Assembly: GCA_012064385.1 (NCBI GenBank)
Contig: QRDG01000351.1
Span: 316,928-380,927 of the forward strand
Direction: 5' to 3'
Source of the DNA: Puccinellia tenuiflora
Lineage: Eukaryota; Streptophyta; Magnoliopsida; Poales; Poaceae
Length of the DNA: 64,000 nucleotides
Position 1 is the first letter of the stretch. The number at the start of each line of letters is the position of its first letter. Under the pieces are notes generated by a model. The model saw only the letters and a list, made by a program, of their open reading frames with translations. It was not told where the DNA came from and did no database searches. The position numbers were made by a program, and so were the translations under genes. Positions 54,564 through 64,000 of this stretch are shown one piece after another.

Positions 54564-56082
54564 TGATACGTCCATTTTGCATCACTATTTTACATCATAA
54601 TTTACCTTTATTTATTGGTATATTTCATATGATGCAATACTTATGTTATTTTACCTTATTTTGCATGTTTTGCAATTATTGGGGATGCATCTGCCGGAGC
54701 CCGGAATCAGCTGGAAAAGTACATGTCAAGATACCTGACGTCGGAAGCTCCAAAAATTCCGGAAAAATTCGGAGATAAATAATTTGGGAAATAAGTCAAG
54801 GAGCCAAAAGGCCGCACGGAGGCGAGCTCCAGGGAGCAGGGGCGGCCCCTTGTCGTGGGTCCACCCTGGGCCGCGGGAGGGACCCGCCCCTGCCACCTGT
54901 GGCCCCCCCTCCGGCTCCCCTTTGGCGTATTACTTCCCTTTGACCTAAAAACGTCGAGGGGATCGACCAATAATTTTTCCGCTGCCGTCACGAGGCGGAA
55001 ACCAGACAGAGAGAAGAAGAGCTCCGGCAGGGAGAAAACTGCTGGGGAATCTCCCTCCCAGAGGGGGGAATCGCCGCCATCGTCATCGCCATCACGCCGG
55101 GCATCATCGGGATCATCATCAACATCATCTCCACAATCATCACCATCATCACCGTCGCCATCCCATCTCATCTCGCTGTAACAATTATCATTGTGTTGCT
55201 ATTAGTTCATCGGAATCGTATCCCGGGCAGTGATTACCACTTGTAGTTGTTGTTTGAGAGTTTTATCAGTGAATTATCATTACAATCAGATTGTTGCCCA
55301 TGTTCATATCACCTCTGATCATGATCCATATGATGTCTTGTGAGTAGTTCATTTGGTTCTTGAGGACATGGGGAAAGTATAGTTGTTAGTAATTGCATAA
55401 TGTTGAGTAACATTTAATGGTTTGATTATATGTTGTGGTGCAATTCCTCTAGTGGTATCGTGTGAACGTCAACTACATGATACTTCACCTTTCAAAGGGC
55501 CTAGGGGAATGCATGGTGTATTTAGTTTGCCTATGGTAGGGTTGCAGGAGTGACAGAAACCTAAACCCCAATTCACGAACTAGTGGACTAGGGAGTGTAG
55601 GGTCTCGGAGTTTAAGGTTGTGGTTAGGTTTCTATCTCAATTACTTTCTTGTAGTTGCGGATGCTTGCAAGGGGTTTAATCACAAGTATGTATTTGTCCA
55701 AATAAGGGTGGTGCATTAGCATAGGTCTACCCACACAGCATATTATCAAAACATTGAAGATTAATCACCGGCGTGCAATGAAAATGACTAGGCAGAAGTT
55801 CCCATGTGTCCTCGAGAACATTTTAATCATTATAAGTAGCACAACCGGCCTGTCCTTTGAGCTTAAAAGGATTGGGCTATTCACTGCAACTATTGTAGCA
55901 TCCTTTTATTTACTTGTTCTTTATTTGTTCTTTATATCAAAACTCCAAAAATATTTCTCTTTTAGTGCTTGCAGTAAAACCTTGCTGAAATCTACTTGTC
56001 AACACCTTCTGCTCCTCGTTGGGTTCGACACTCTTACTTATTGAAAGGACTATGATAGATCCCCTATACTTGTGGGTCATCA
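54564..56082 (+). repeat. 3' LTR of Athila-like element, complete
   Basis: 1519 bp, TGATACGTCC...GGGTCATCA. The part 55545-56082 corresponds to the truncated 5' LTR. The frame at 54855-55181 is compositional (His/Ser-rich ATC repeats near 55080-55170). Confidence 0.9.
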
Positions 56083-57470
56083 CTTCCTTAGCCTGGCGGC
56101 TTGCACGGCCTGTGTTTGTTTGTCATCTTTAGTAAGTGGACTTTGAGTTGAAGAAAGACGTAAAAAGGGCACCTTTGGTACACCAGTCCGCTCCTTCCTC
56201 TTCGTAGTCCTGCGAGGAGTGGGGGCTGGGTCCTTGTCACTAGACGACTCCCTAGAATAAGAAGTCACAGCAGACGGTGGGTCCTCAGCAGAAGGACCCT
56301 TGGCATCATCATCAGGAGTCTCTGGAGAGGACTCCTGGTTTTCTTCATCAACGCCTTCATTGCTTTCAGCTCTGGCATCTTGGTCATTGGGTGACCACCA
56401 GCTATCAGTAATCTACACAAAGGTTCAGAAAGATATAATTAGGCAAAGAAGGAGCTGAAATATAGCAAGATTAAAGTCAGAATACAACTATTAAACAACT
56501 TACTGCCGGTGGAGGAGTTGTTGTGCAGAAAGGGGAAAGACCAAAGCTTTCCTGGTCCTTCACCGGCTTACCGGTCAGTTTCTTCACTAACCGATTAATT
56601 TCGGTGGTGCTGGCTTGTTTCTCTGACATTCGGAGGTCGTCCGTCACGCAACGAGTGTACTCGACTATTAGCCGAGTCCTGAGACTAAGCGGCTGGATCC
56701 TCCAAGTCGTCCAGCAAAGCACCAGATCCATACCCCCGAGTCCATGTGCCACAAGAGCACGAAGTCCGTTCAACAAGGAGTCGACTTTCGGGCGAGCATC
56801 TTCAGAGCATTTTGCCTTCATGTTGGCGTTTATTTGGAGGCTATCACGAGAGAAGTCGGGAAGTGGGGCTCGTCCGTAGGGGACGTGTCCTTGCAGTAGA
56901 AGTAAGTTTTCTGCCAGTCCTTGATATGACTCGGCAGAATTGGCTTGGTAAAGAGAGAGCCCTGGCGACGCTGCAGAGCAACGGCTCCACATTTGAGAAG
57001 TGGGCCACCAGAGTACTCGGGCTAGGGATTGCAATAGAAGAGTTCCAGCCAGAGGTCCAGATCCGGCTTGATTTGAAGATAATCCACACAGAGAGTGACG
57101 AAATTTAATGATTTAAGATAGAATTGGGGGCGAGATCGTGGATTCTAAGCTTGTAGAAGTTAAGGACTTGGCGAAAGAAGAGATTGTCGGGGGGAGTGAA
57201 GCCGCGGAAAAGGTGCTCACCAAAAACGACGACCTCCCCGGCGGCCGGTGAGGGCTCCGTTTCCTCGCCGGCGGCGCACCAGGAGATGCTGGCGGAGATG
57301 AGTCCAGACTCCTCCTAACCCTTGAGGGTTTCTTGGGACAGCAAAGATCTGCCCCAATTGGCGGAGATGGTTCACCTGGATGCGGGCGCAGTAGCGGCGG
57401 CTGCGGCAATGTCGACCACCGAACTCATGGCTTTCTTCCCCTTAGCGGCCTTGGAGAGCTTGGGTGCCAT
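56083..57470 (-). pseudogene. Antisense Tat gene, 5' portion (PF04195-like region), frameshifted
   Basis: The Met at 57470 opens MAPKLSKAAKGKKAMSS, like the other Tat antisense gene. The domain is in pieces in different frames: FRGFTPPDNLFFRQ-type and LRIHDLAPNSIL residues (57110-57240), ENLLLLQGHVPYGRAPLP (near 56900), GLGGMDLVLCWTTWRIQP and TEINRLVKKLTGKPVKDQ (56560-56750), then the exon SYSRESSSDKDPAPTPRRT to 56083. At least two stops and frameshifts occur, and a G run lies at 57474-57486 just upstream of the ATG. The gene continues at 37328 on the other side of the Athila-like element. Confidence 0.8.
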
Positions 57471-58061
57471 GGCGGGGGGGGGGGGGAGAGGCGCGCGCAT
57501 ACGTGAGAAAGGGCACGTGCGGGCGAGAGTGCGAAAGAAGAAGATGAAGCAGGAACAGAGAGAATAAATGAGATCCGGTCCCCGCACTTTTATAAAAGGG
57601 ATAAGTGAAACCCTAGAGAATAACGGCGCTGTTTGTTGCGCTGCATGTGCGGGAATCTCGGGATGTATCCGTTGCAATTTGGCCGGTCAAGATACGCGAC
57701 GAAACTGAGGCATCCTGACAATCACGGTCAACGGATGACACGTGCGGAAATGAGATAAAAGAATAATTCTGAAGGGCCGACTCGTTTTTAAAGACGAGTC
57801 CTCAATATAGATAAGTAAGAACTTTGTCCTCCTAGCCAACTCGTAAAGGGCTATAGCCACATGGCCAACCAGAGAGTGGGGGTCGAGTGTGGAGGCTTGA
57901 GTAAAGGAGAGGGCCGACTTGTTTTTTTGTCAAGTTTGTTTATGTTTATGCAGGAATTCATCTTGGAGCCAGCAGCAGGCGACTTCTGAGTTGCCAACTT
58001 CGATAAACAGAAGTCGGAGAAAGGGGAGCTGGATGAATACGCCAAAGTTACGCCCAAGATA
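57471..58061 (+). other. Region between antisense gene and 3' LTR
   Basis: Non-coding. It should contain the promoter of the antisense gene (a TATAAAAG-like string lies at 57589-57598 on the plus strand, on the opposite strand to the gene) and the sense 3' untranslated region. No ORF with features was seen. Confidence 0.6.
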
Positions 58062-58075
58062 AATTCGGGGACTAC
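58062..58075 (+). other. Polypurine tract region of large Tat element
   Basis: ATTCGGGGACTAC directly before the LTR start TGATGGGGGG. Short purine run typical of Tat elements. Confidence 0.65.
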
Positions 58076-58631
58076 TGATGGGGGGATACTTTTCGGGTAG
58101 GCCCATGGAGCCGGAAAGTGGACCTGCCAAGACCAAGGAGGCCTAAGCCGGGTTACACTTCAAGCAACATGGGATGGACAAGGAACAAGTCGCCCAGCCC
58201 ATTACGAGTAATCAAAAAGGAGAGGACACGGCAAAGACTGGAGTCCCAGTACAACCCAGAGTACCAACTTGGAAGGTGAAGACCTAGAGAGGGACTCCGT
58301 ATTCATGTGTAACTCGGTACAAGTTGTAAGTCCAGGGACCCGGCCGCCTTTATAAGGAGGGCCCTGGACCTTAGATCGATAAGCTCTCAAGTAACACCAA
58401 TCTCGTAGTCGCCGACTCCCAAGTTAGAGGAGTCAGAACCCTGTAATTGAGATCAAGTCCACATCAATAAAGAACAAGCAGGAAGTAGGTCTTTACCTCT
58501 AAACAGAGGGGCCGAACCTGGGTAAACTCCTTGTCCCCTCATCGAGATTAACCAACTCCTGTGTCCTAGTCGCCAATGGCCCCACAACTTAGCTTCCCGG
58601 AGGAAGTACTTGCCGTGACAACCCCACGACA
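58076..58631 (+). repeat. 3' LTR of large Tat element
   Basis: 556 bp, partner of 23077-23615, with a TATAAG box near 58353. It has a 12-bp insertion relative to the 5' copy near 58520. CTTTC follows as target duplication. Confidence 0.92.
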
Positions 58632-58636
58632 CTTTC

Positions 58637-59519
58637 CTAGTTGCTTCTCACTAAGAGGCTTCTTCTTCATTGGGCAATCCCTAACATGGTGCCCTTCAAT
58701 CTTGCACTTGAAGCAAGTAATCTTGGCCGAATTCTTGACTTGTTCTTGGCCCTTCTTCTTATCAATCTTGGACTTGTTCTTGTTGTTGGAGTTGAATCCA
58801 AGTCCACTCTTGTCATTGGGGGATTGTTGCACACTCAACATGTTGTCAAGTGCACTCTTCCCTTCATGACGCTTTTCCAAGCCTTTCTTCATAGAAGTGG
58901 ATTGGGCCTTGAGCTCTCCTCTTTTCTCTACATGGTTAGTGACAACACAAGTACTAAAGGAGATAGATGCATCATTGTTAGAGCAACGAGGCAAAGAAAG
59001 TAATTCATCACAAGATGTGCCAACATTACGAGTGGATGAACTAATAGGACTAGCACATGGCAATATAGCATTTTTAGATAAAGTTGTGCCATTGTCCACA
59101 TGAGGCTCACAAGATGTTACCTTGGTAGTGATAGCCTCATGAGCTAACTTTAGACTTGCATAGGATGCTAGAAGATCATCATTAGAGCTAGATAGCTTTT
59201 CATGACTTTCTTCCAACTTCCCATACTTGCAATTTAGCAACTCAAGTTGAGCCCTTAACTCAACATTCTGCTTCAAAATAGATGCTTCACAAGAAGTGGA
59301 GTTAGTAGCACAAGCATCATTAACATTAGGAATGGAAGAAGACAACTTGGCAAGCTCTTCCTTAAAGATAGCATTTTCCTGTTTCGTGACTTTATATTTA
59401 GCATGAGCATGGTCACGATCTTTAATGAGTTTAGCAATTATTTCATTATGAGACTTCTCAATAGATTCGAGTTTCTCCTCAAGAGAAGCCCGAGTCTCTT
59501 GCTCTTCCTCAAGAGTCAA
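58637..59519 (-). pseudogene. Copia-type gag, coiled-coil and first CCHC knuckle
   Basis: An open minus frame truncated on both sides by insertions. From 59519: LEEEQETRASLEEKLESIEK and further heptads (coiled coil to about residue 130), Ser/Thr-rich middle, a Lys-rich stretch, then the knuckle CFKCKIEGHHVRDC and MKKKPLSEKQLGK at the Tat insertion point. It is the upstream half of the gag whose second knuckle is at 22715-23076. Long coiled coils plus two knuckles resemble SIRE/Maximus-type gag; that lineage call is inference. The N-terminus lies beyond the second Athila-like element, outside the window. Confidence 0.82.
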
Positions 59520-61121
59520 TGATACGTGTCAAACGTATCTATAATTTTTGATTGATCCATGTTAGTTTTGTGATATTGTCACATGTTTCTATTATCATAT
59601 TACATCATTTTTATGCATTTTGTCGGACTAACCTATTGACAAGATGCCTAGTGTCAGTTTTCTGTTTTTGCTGTTTTTGTATTTCGGAAAATTTACTTCT
59701 GGAAATATTCTCGGAATTGGACGAAAATTTACGGGGAATTTTTATTCGACGGAAGGCACCAGGAGACCAAAGGGCGACCTGGGGGGCACCCACAGGCCAG
59801 GGGCGGCCCCCTACCTCTACCCTAGGGCAGCCCGCGGGTGGGACCCACCCCTGCCCTGTGGAAACCCCCTCGGCCCCCTCCGATGCCTATGAAATCACAT
59901 TAACCCTAAAAACGTCGAGGCGGCCATTATTTTCTAGAGAAGTCACCCCGACGCGCCGTCACCGTAAACCCTAGTTCGGGGGTGATTCTGAAGCTGATCC
60001 CGGCACCCTGCCGGAGAGGAGATCGATCTCGGAGGGCTCTTCATCGCCATGCCTTCCTCCGGGATGATTTGTGAGTAGTACCACCTTGGACCACGGGTCC
60101 ATGGCAGTAGCTAGATGGTAGTCTCTCTCTTTTGTTCTTCATATCTTATTCTTGTGAGCTGCCTAACATGATCAAGATCGACTATTGTAATGCTATGTGA
60201 TGTGTTTGCTGGGATCCGATGGATTATGAAGTTATGATAAGATTGTGCATGATTCTTATATGTTGATTTATGTTCTTGCATGCTCTCCGATGAGCGTAGT
60301 TACTTTGGCCAAGTGATTGTGTGTATCTCCAAGAGGGAGTATTTATGCTAGATAGTAGGTTCATGCCCCCTTTTATTCCTGGGCACGAGTGACAGAAATG
60401 TCTAAGGGCGAGGGTGTGATGTTGCTACTAAGGGTAAAACAGCGGTGTTAATGTCTCTTTTGATATTAGTATTGCTTACTTCATGCGCTTTACTTAATGC
60501 AATTGTCTGTTGATTGCGGGTTAATACCGTTGGGTGACAGGCTGGATAGCGATCCCACGATGGACTTTTTAGACAAAGATGCAGTTGGACTCAACGGTCT
60601 TTGTTCATTGTCATGATGCCTACATAAATATTATCATGTTCTCTTGGTCATAGATATATTAAGTTTGTGTTATAATCTTGTCAATTGCCCAGCTGTAATT
60701 TTTTTACCCATCATATGAGTGTTTTATTTACTTGAGAGACTCCACTAGTGAAACCATGGCCCCCGGTCCATCTTTTTACATTTGATTGCAACCTTTATTC
60801 ATCACTTTTCATCATCATTACTACACTGGTCCATTTTCATATTTTCATCTATTTCACTATACAATTATCCGCTTTGTTTTCTGCGAGACCGGAAGGATTG
60901 ACAACCTTTCCGCTGCTGGGGGCAAAGTATTTTGGTTGAGTGTGTTTAGGTCCACGTCTGTTGAAGATTAAGCGCCAGAGATCTTCAACATTCACTTTGT
61001 CGTAGATTTCAAAGTCCTACTGTTTCGATGAACCTCGGTTGGTTAACAAGGGAAAACTGCTACTTGCTACATCCACGCCTTCGCTTGGGGCACCACCCAA
61101 TGCATCATTCACCGATTAGCA
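59520..61121 (+). repeat. 5' LTR of second Athila-like element
   Basis: About 1.6 kb. The start TGATACG is clear. The end is placed at GATTAGCA because AAGCTCTTTTCTGGCGCC follows, matching the layout of the first Athila-like element (TCATCA then AGACTCTTTTCTGGCGCC). The end could be off by a few bases. Confidence 0.75.
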
Positions 61122-61131
61122 AGCTCTTTTC

Positions 61132-61149
61132 TGGCGCCGTTGCCGGGGA
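61132..61149 (+). other. Primer binding site, Athila type
   Basis: TGGCGCCGTTGCCGGGGA, the consensus Athila PBS. Confidence 0.88.
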
Positions 61150-61313
61150 CTTTGGAGCTACAACAAGGGGAGTCTCATACTCTCAATCACTTGCTTTGTT
61201 TTTGTCTTGCTTGCTTTATTTCTCGTTTAGCTTATTTTTCTTGTTGCAAAATTTTAAAACCCAGAAAAATTTGTGTAGTCTTTATTCCTGTCTTGTTATT
61301 TTATCTTATCGTT

Positions 61314-62132
61314 ATGACTAGTTTTTTTCCTCCTATTGATACACCCGAGTCCGAAGTCCTCACCTTCAAACAAAGAGGTGGGGAGAGTTTGAAAGATGCT
61401 TGGTATAGGATTAATAACGCTCGTCATAGATCCACCAAAAAGCCTTTGGCCACTGTTCTCCTTAGAAATTTTTATGTTGGCATTACAAGTTGGTATAGGT
61501 ATGTCCTAGACACTATCACATGTGGAAACTTCCTAGGGATTAACGCTTTGGAAGCTTTTAATGTTATAGAGAGTCTTGTGGGTATTCCACCAACTAATGA
61601 TGGTAAAATTGAAATCACTTTGGAACATGTCATGCAAAGGTTAGAAGTCATAGAAGATAACGTACCAAGTGTGGACATGATAAGGGAAATAGATAAGAGA
61701 ATTCTTGATGGTATTAACAAGCTTGGTGGGTGTCTAATAGATATTGCTAAAAGTATTAAGTCCCTTGAACCTACAAAAGCTAGTGATCAAACTATAAGAA
61801 TTGATAAATTGGAGGAAGTAATTGATACCTTGGGAACCTCCTTTTCTTCACTCAAACCTAAAAAGAAAGCGGCTTCGAAGAAAGTGCCTAAATTCATATT
61901 TGTGCCAAGGAATACTACTAAAGTTAATACATCATTTACAGGAAAAGAGGAATTGAGGATGGTAAAGGAAGCTCCAATTTTCAAGGATTCAAGGGGAGGA
62001 GCCCCAGTGGGTAAAACAACTTCTACCCCACCAATTGTTGCTACTAATAGTATTGCTGGAGGTCCTTTTCCAAGTTCCAAAATTCATAAACTTGGTAAGA
62101 ATGATGATGCCCTCGATTTCAAAAAAACTTGA
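61314..62132 (+). CDS. Gag-like protein of pol-less Athila-like element, 272 aa
   Basis: The ORF is open from 61140; I place the start at the Met at 61314 (MTSFFPPIDTPESEVL), as upstream codons include the PBS. RGGESLKDAWYRINNARHRS and LLRNFYVGITSWYRYVLDTI near the N-terminus are remnants of the gypsy capsid (the ESLxxAWxR motif). The rest is a helical region with IDKLEEVIDTLGTSFSSLK and a Lys-rich tail ending NDDALDFKKT. It is shorter than Athila gag and has no zinc knuckle. No stop or frameshift. It could still form or join particles made by autonomous relatives; that is inference. Confidence 0.72.
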   Translation: MTSFFPPIDTPESEVLTFKQRGGESLKDAWYRINNARHRSTKKPLATVLLRNFYVGITSWYRYVLDTITCGNFLGINALEAFNVIESLVGIPPTNDGKIEITLEHVMQRLEVIEDNVPSVDMIREIDKRILDGINKLGGCLIDIAKSIKSLEPTKASDQTIRIDKLEEVIDTLGTSFSSLKPKKKAASKKVPKFIFVPRNTTKVNTSFTGKEELRMVKEAPIFKDSRGGAPVGKTTSTPPIVATNSIAGGPFPSSKIHKLGKNDDALDFKKT

Positions 62133-63180
62133 TATTTCGCATTGCTCCTAGCTAAAAGGCGTTAAAGAAAAGAGCATGTTGGGAGGCAACCCATCTTTTA
62201 CTTTCAGTTTGTTTTTATTTTTATTGAGTCATGAATTTGTTGCCTCTGTAGCAATTTCATTGTATCTTTTTCTTTTGGTTTTTGTGCCAAGTTTAGCCTC
62301 TAATGCACTGAAAGTGCGAGTTATTGTTTTGTTGTCCAGAAACAGATTTCTGTCCTTCACTATTCGAAATTCCAGAAAAATTCTGAATTTTATCTTTTTC
62401 TGATATTTTTAGACAGCAAGCCTGACACTTTTATCTATCTTTTGTCAGTTTTGAATATTCTGATTTGAGCTACAGAAGTGTCTCGAAAAATTCAATCTTT
62501 ACAGACTGTTCAGTTTTTGACAGATTCTGCTTTTATTTTGTATTCGTCTCTTTACTATCGTCAAATGTGATACTCTTGGGGAGGAGTGCCACATTGAGGC
62601 TTAGATAACAGTAGCTAATGCCCAATAAAGTTGTTTGCAATTTGTCTTGAGTTGAACACATGTGCATTTTAATTTATGAGCACTAACCCTCTAATCAGTT
62701 TATGAGAAGTTTTGTGTGACGCGAGTTTTTAAGTTCCAAAGGAGAGGATAATGAAGAAATTGAAGATGGATCAGATCTCAAGCTTGGGGATTCCCCCATG
62801 GCACCCCCTCTGAATATCAAGAACCATCAAGTGTCAAAGCTTGGGGATGCCCAAGGCATCCCCTCTTCTTCATCGACTATCATGAGGTCTTCGTTGAACT
62901 TAGTTTTTATCACTTTACATATTATTGGCTATGCTTGGAGCGTCTTTTTACTTTCAGTTTTGTTTGTTTGTTTGCTGGTCATATACTTGTTGGATCCTAG
63001 CTTTATTTGTGTGGGAGAGAGACACACTCTGCTTTTTCATTTGAATACTCCTTTGCTTCGCTTATATCTTGTTGAGTATTCTTAGCTACTATTTGTTTGC
63101 TAGTAAGCTCTCACTTTTAGCTTTTATCTTGTTTAGGGCTGCTAGTAGTTGATGTTAAACTCTCTTGTTCTTCACTTATA
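62133..63180 (+). other. Spacer of second Athila-like element, no gene
   Basis: It begins with GGCGTTAAAGAAAAGAGC and GGGAGGCAACCCA, a string usually found after integrase in cereal Athila elements. It contains AGCTTGGGG motifs at about 62780 and 62840. No ORF with features was seen; 62798-63085 is open but hydrophobic and unremarkable. Confidence 0.72.
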
Positions 63181-63451
63181 CTCCCTCTGTTCCTTAATAT
63201 AAGGTGCCTAAGGTTTTGGCACGAATATTAAGACATCAGTATTTTGCATGTGGTGGACTTATTTTTTATGGAAAAAATCGAGAGATAGGAGTCCCTAATA
63301 GTCCCAAACTGATAACAATCCTTCAAATCCCTCAGTTCCATATTGTGACTCATTTGTGAATGTGTACAACTGTCCATAAATCGCAATACGCCTTATATTT
63401 CGAAAAAAAATCTCAAAACCTTAGGCACCTTATATCAAGGAACGGAGGGAG
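63181..63451. mobile_element. Stowaway MITE (Tc1/mariner type), 271 bp
   Basis: Inverted ends CTCCCTCYGTTCCTTRATAT extend to about 38 bp and are flanked by TA (63179-63180, 63452-63453). It has no coding capacity. This is the commonest MITE type in cereal genomes. Confidence 0.95.
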
Positions 63452-63453
63452 TA

Positions 63454-63867
63454 TTTGTTAGAGAGTTGTTATTGATAAATTGCTTGAATTGTCAAAGTGA
63501 CTAAATGATATTCATGTGATATTGGAATGAAATGAAAGCCTGCATAGTCTTGTAGATCATTGTGTCGATACTTGATACTTCTCATTTGTTTTGAGATATT
63601 AAGATGAATGCTTAAACTTGTTGGTTATTTGAGTGGAATTGATTAGTAAAGAAATACGGTTAAAAGCTTGAAACTGTGTGGTGTTTCATAGTTGTTAATT
63701 CATAAAGCTAATCTTTCCATCAAAAGAATTGTTTGGTCAACAAGGGAGACGGTGTGGAGCTTTTATGGTTATGATTGACTAATGTCTTATGTTACTCTGT
63801 TACCGGTTAATGTTAGATGTTTGCTTCAAATACCCCTTTTGCTAAGACCAAAAATTCGTACTGAGTG
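63454..63867 (+). other. Spacer continuing after the MITE, no gene
   Basis: AT-rich. The end (63822-63868) resembles 53405-53455 in the first Athila-like element. Confidence 0.65.
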
Positions 63868-64000
63868 TAGACATCACCTCGCGGCCCTCCGACGCCTATA
63901 AAATCCCTAAAAACCTAAAAAACATGGAGGCGGCCATTATTTTCCAGAAACTCGACCCCGACGCGCCGTCGCCGAAAACCCTAGTTCGGGGTCCAATCTG
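63868..64000 (+). repeat. LTR-like sequence at window end (truncated 3' LTR)
   Basis: From about 63878 it matches the 5' LTR around 59872-59995 (CGGCCATTATTTTC, CCCGACGCGCCGTC, AACCCTAGTTCGGG), with several differences. The first ~350 bp of an LTR and a PPT are missing before it. Confidence 0.7.

Larger units (their letters stand above)
37329..56082 (+). mobile_element. Athila-like gypsy element with truncated 5' LTR, containing a LINE and a Helitron
   Basis: The 3' LTR is 54564-56082 (1519 bp, TGATACGTCC...GGGTCATCA). Its last 538 bp match 37329-37866, which is followed by a PBS TGGCGCCGTTGTCGTGGA of Athila type. Gag, protease, RT/RNase H and integrase follow in order. A LINE (40152-47225) splits RT and a Helitron (48443-50625) separates RNase H from integrase. 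An extra ORF (52275-52841) lies downstream of integrase. The 5' LTR lacks its first ~980 bp, so no target duplication can be seen. Confidence 0.9.
23077..58631 (+). mobile_element. Tat-lineage gypsy element with full but decayed gene set, expanded by nested insertions
   Basis: LTRs at 23077-23615 and 58076-58631 open TGATGGGGGGATAC and close CCACGACA. Flanks CTTCC (23072-23076) and CTTTC (58632-58636) are a one-mismatch target duplication. The order is gag, protease, RT, RNase H, a second RNase H-like domain, integrase, then a minus-strand gene. The extra RNase H and antisense gene place it in the Tat lineage. It is interrupted by a solo LTR (30716-34488), a MITE (36286-37180) and an Athila-like element (37329-56082). 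LTR identity is about 95% by eye; many stops and frameshifts agree with an older insertion. Confidence 0.92.
6057..59519 (-). mobile_element. Non-autonomous (gag-only) copia-type element, split into pieces by nested insertions
   Basis: Pieces on the minus strand are the gag N-terminus with PBS (6057-6478), one LTR (6479-10806), the 3' spacer (10807-12708, 15613-16044, 21676-22714), the second zinc-knuckle region of gag (22715-23076) and the coiled-coil and first-knuckle region (58632-59519). The pieces join at insertion sites whose flanks match: ATAAGAC for the LINE, CTTGG for the pol-less Tat element, CTTCC/CTTTC for the large Tat element. No protease, integrase or reverse transcriptase is seen, and about 3.4 kb of spacer separates gag from the LTR. 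Internal sequence lies on both sides of the single LTR, so this may be a tandem (dimeric) copy. The copia assignment rests on the UBN2-like gag and Met-tRNA PBS. Confidence 0.72.
59520..64000 (+). mobile_element. Second Athila-like element, lacking pol, 3' end damaged or outside window
   Basis: The LTR opens TGATACGTGTCAAACG and the PBS is TGGCGCCGTTGCCGGGGA at 61132. One gag-like ORF follows (61314-62132), then directly the non-coding spacer that normally follows integrase; no protease, RT or integrase. Sequence resembling LTR positions 59872-59995 reappears at about 63878 to the window end without the LTR start, so the 3' LTR is truncated or rearranged. It interrupts the copia gag at 59519. 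Confidence 0.85.

Overview
The window is plant nuclear DNA from a grass, and every part of it I can assign belongs to a transposable element. I found no ordinary host gene, rRNA, tRNA gene or CRISPR array. The cereal origin is inferred from a Stowaway MITE with CTCCCTCYGTTCC ends, Athila-type LTRs opening with TGATACG, Tat-lineage gypsy elements with antisense genes, LTRs of 3.6-3.8 kb with C-rich cores, and grass-type L1 LINEs. A pooid grass (wheat/barley/oat relatives) fits best; the species is not determinable from sequence alone.

Layout. (1) 1-6056: an LTR retrotransposon with a 3.65-kb LTR and only 438 bp between its LTRs; its left end lies outside the window. (2) The background from 6057 to 59519 is an old gag-only copia-type element on the minus strand. 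It is cut into pieces at 6057-12708, 15613-16044, 21671-23076 and 58632-59519. Its 4.3-kb LTR (6479-10806) carries an intact PIF/Harbinger transposon (6962-9101), and its spacer carries a 5'-truncated LINE (12709-15605) and a pol-less Tat gypsy element (16045-21670, perfect CTTGG duplication). (3) A coding but decayed Tat gypsy element (23077-58631) sits in the copia gag gene. Inside it lie a solo LTR (30716-34488, related to element 1 but inverted), a PIF/Harbinger-like MITE (36286-37180) and an Athila-like gypsy element (37329-56082). The Athila-like element in turn contains a near full-length LINE (40152-47225, minus) and a non-autonomous Helitron (48443-50625, minus). (4) From 59520 to the window end is a second, pol-less Athila-like element with a gag-like ORF and a Stowaway MITE (63181-63451).

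How the parts relate. The autonomous-type elements (Tat 23077-58631, Athila 37329-56082) once encoded gag, protease, reverse transcriptase/RNase H and integrase, but now carry stops and frameshifts. The others (1-6056, the copia element, 16045-21670, 59520-64000) lack pol and must have been moved by enzymes supplied in trans. Both Tat elements carry a minus-strand gene between pol and the 3' LTR; in the larger one it has recognisable introns, and one intron holds tandem repeats of about 95 bp. By-eye LTR comparison gives an age order: 1-6056 youngest (about 99.4% identity), then 16045-21670 (about 98%), the Athila-like element (about 96%) and the outer Tat element (about 95%). The only apparently intact multi-domain protein is the Harbinger transposase at 7307-8590.
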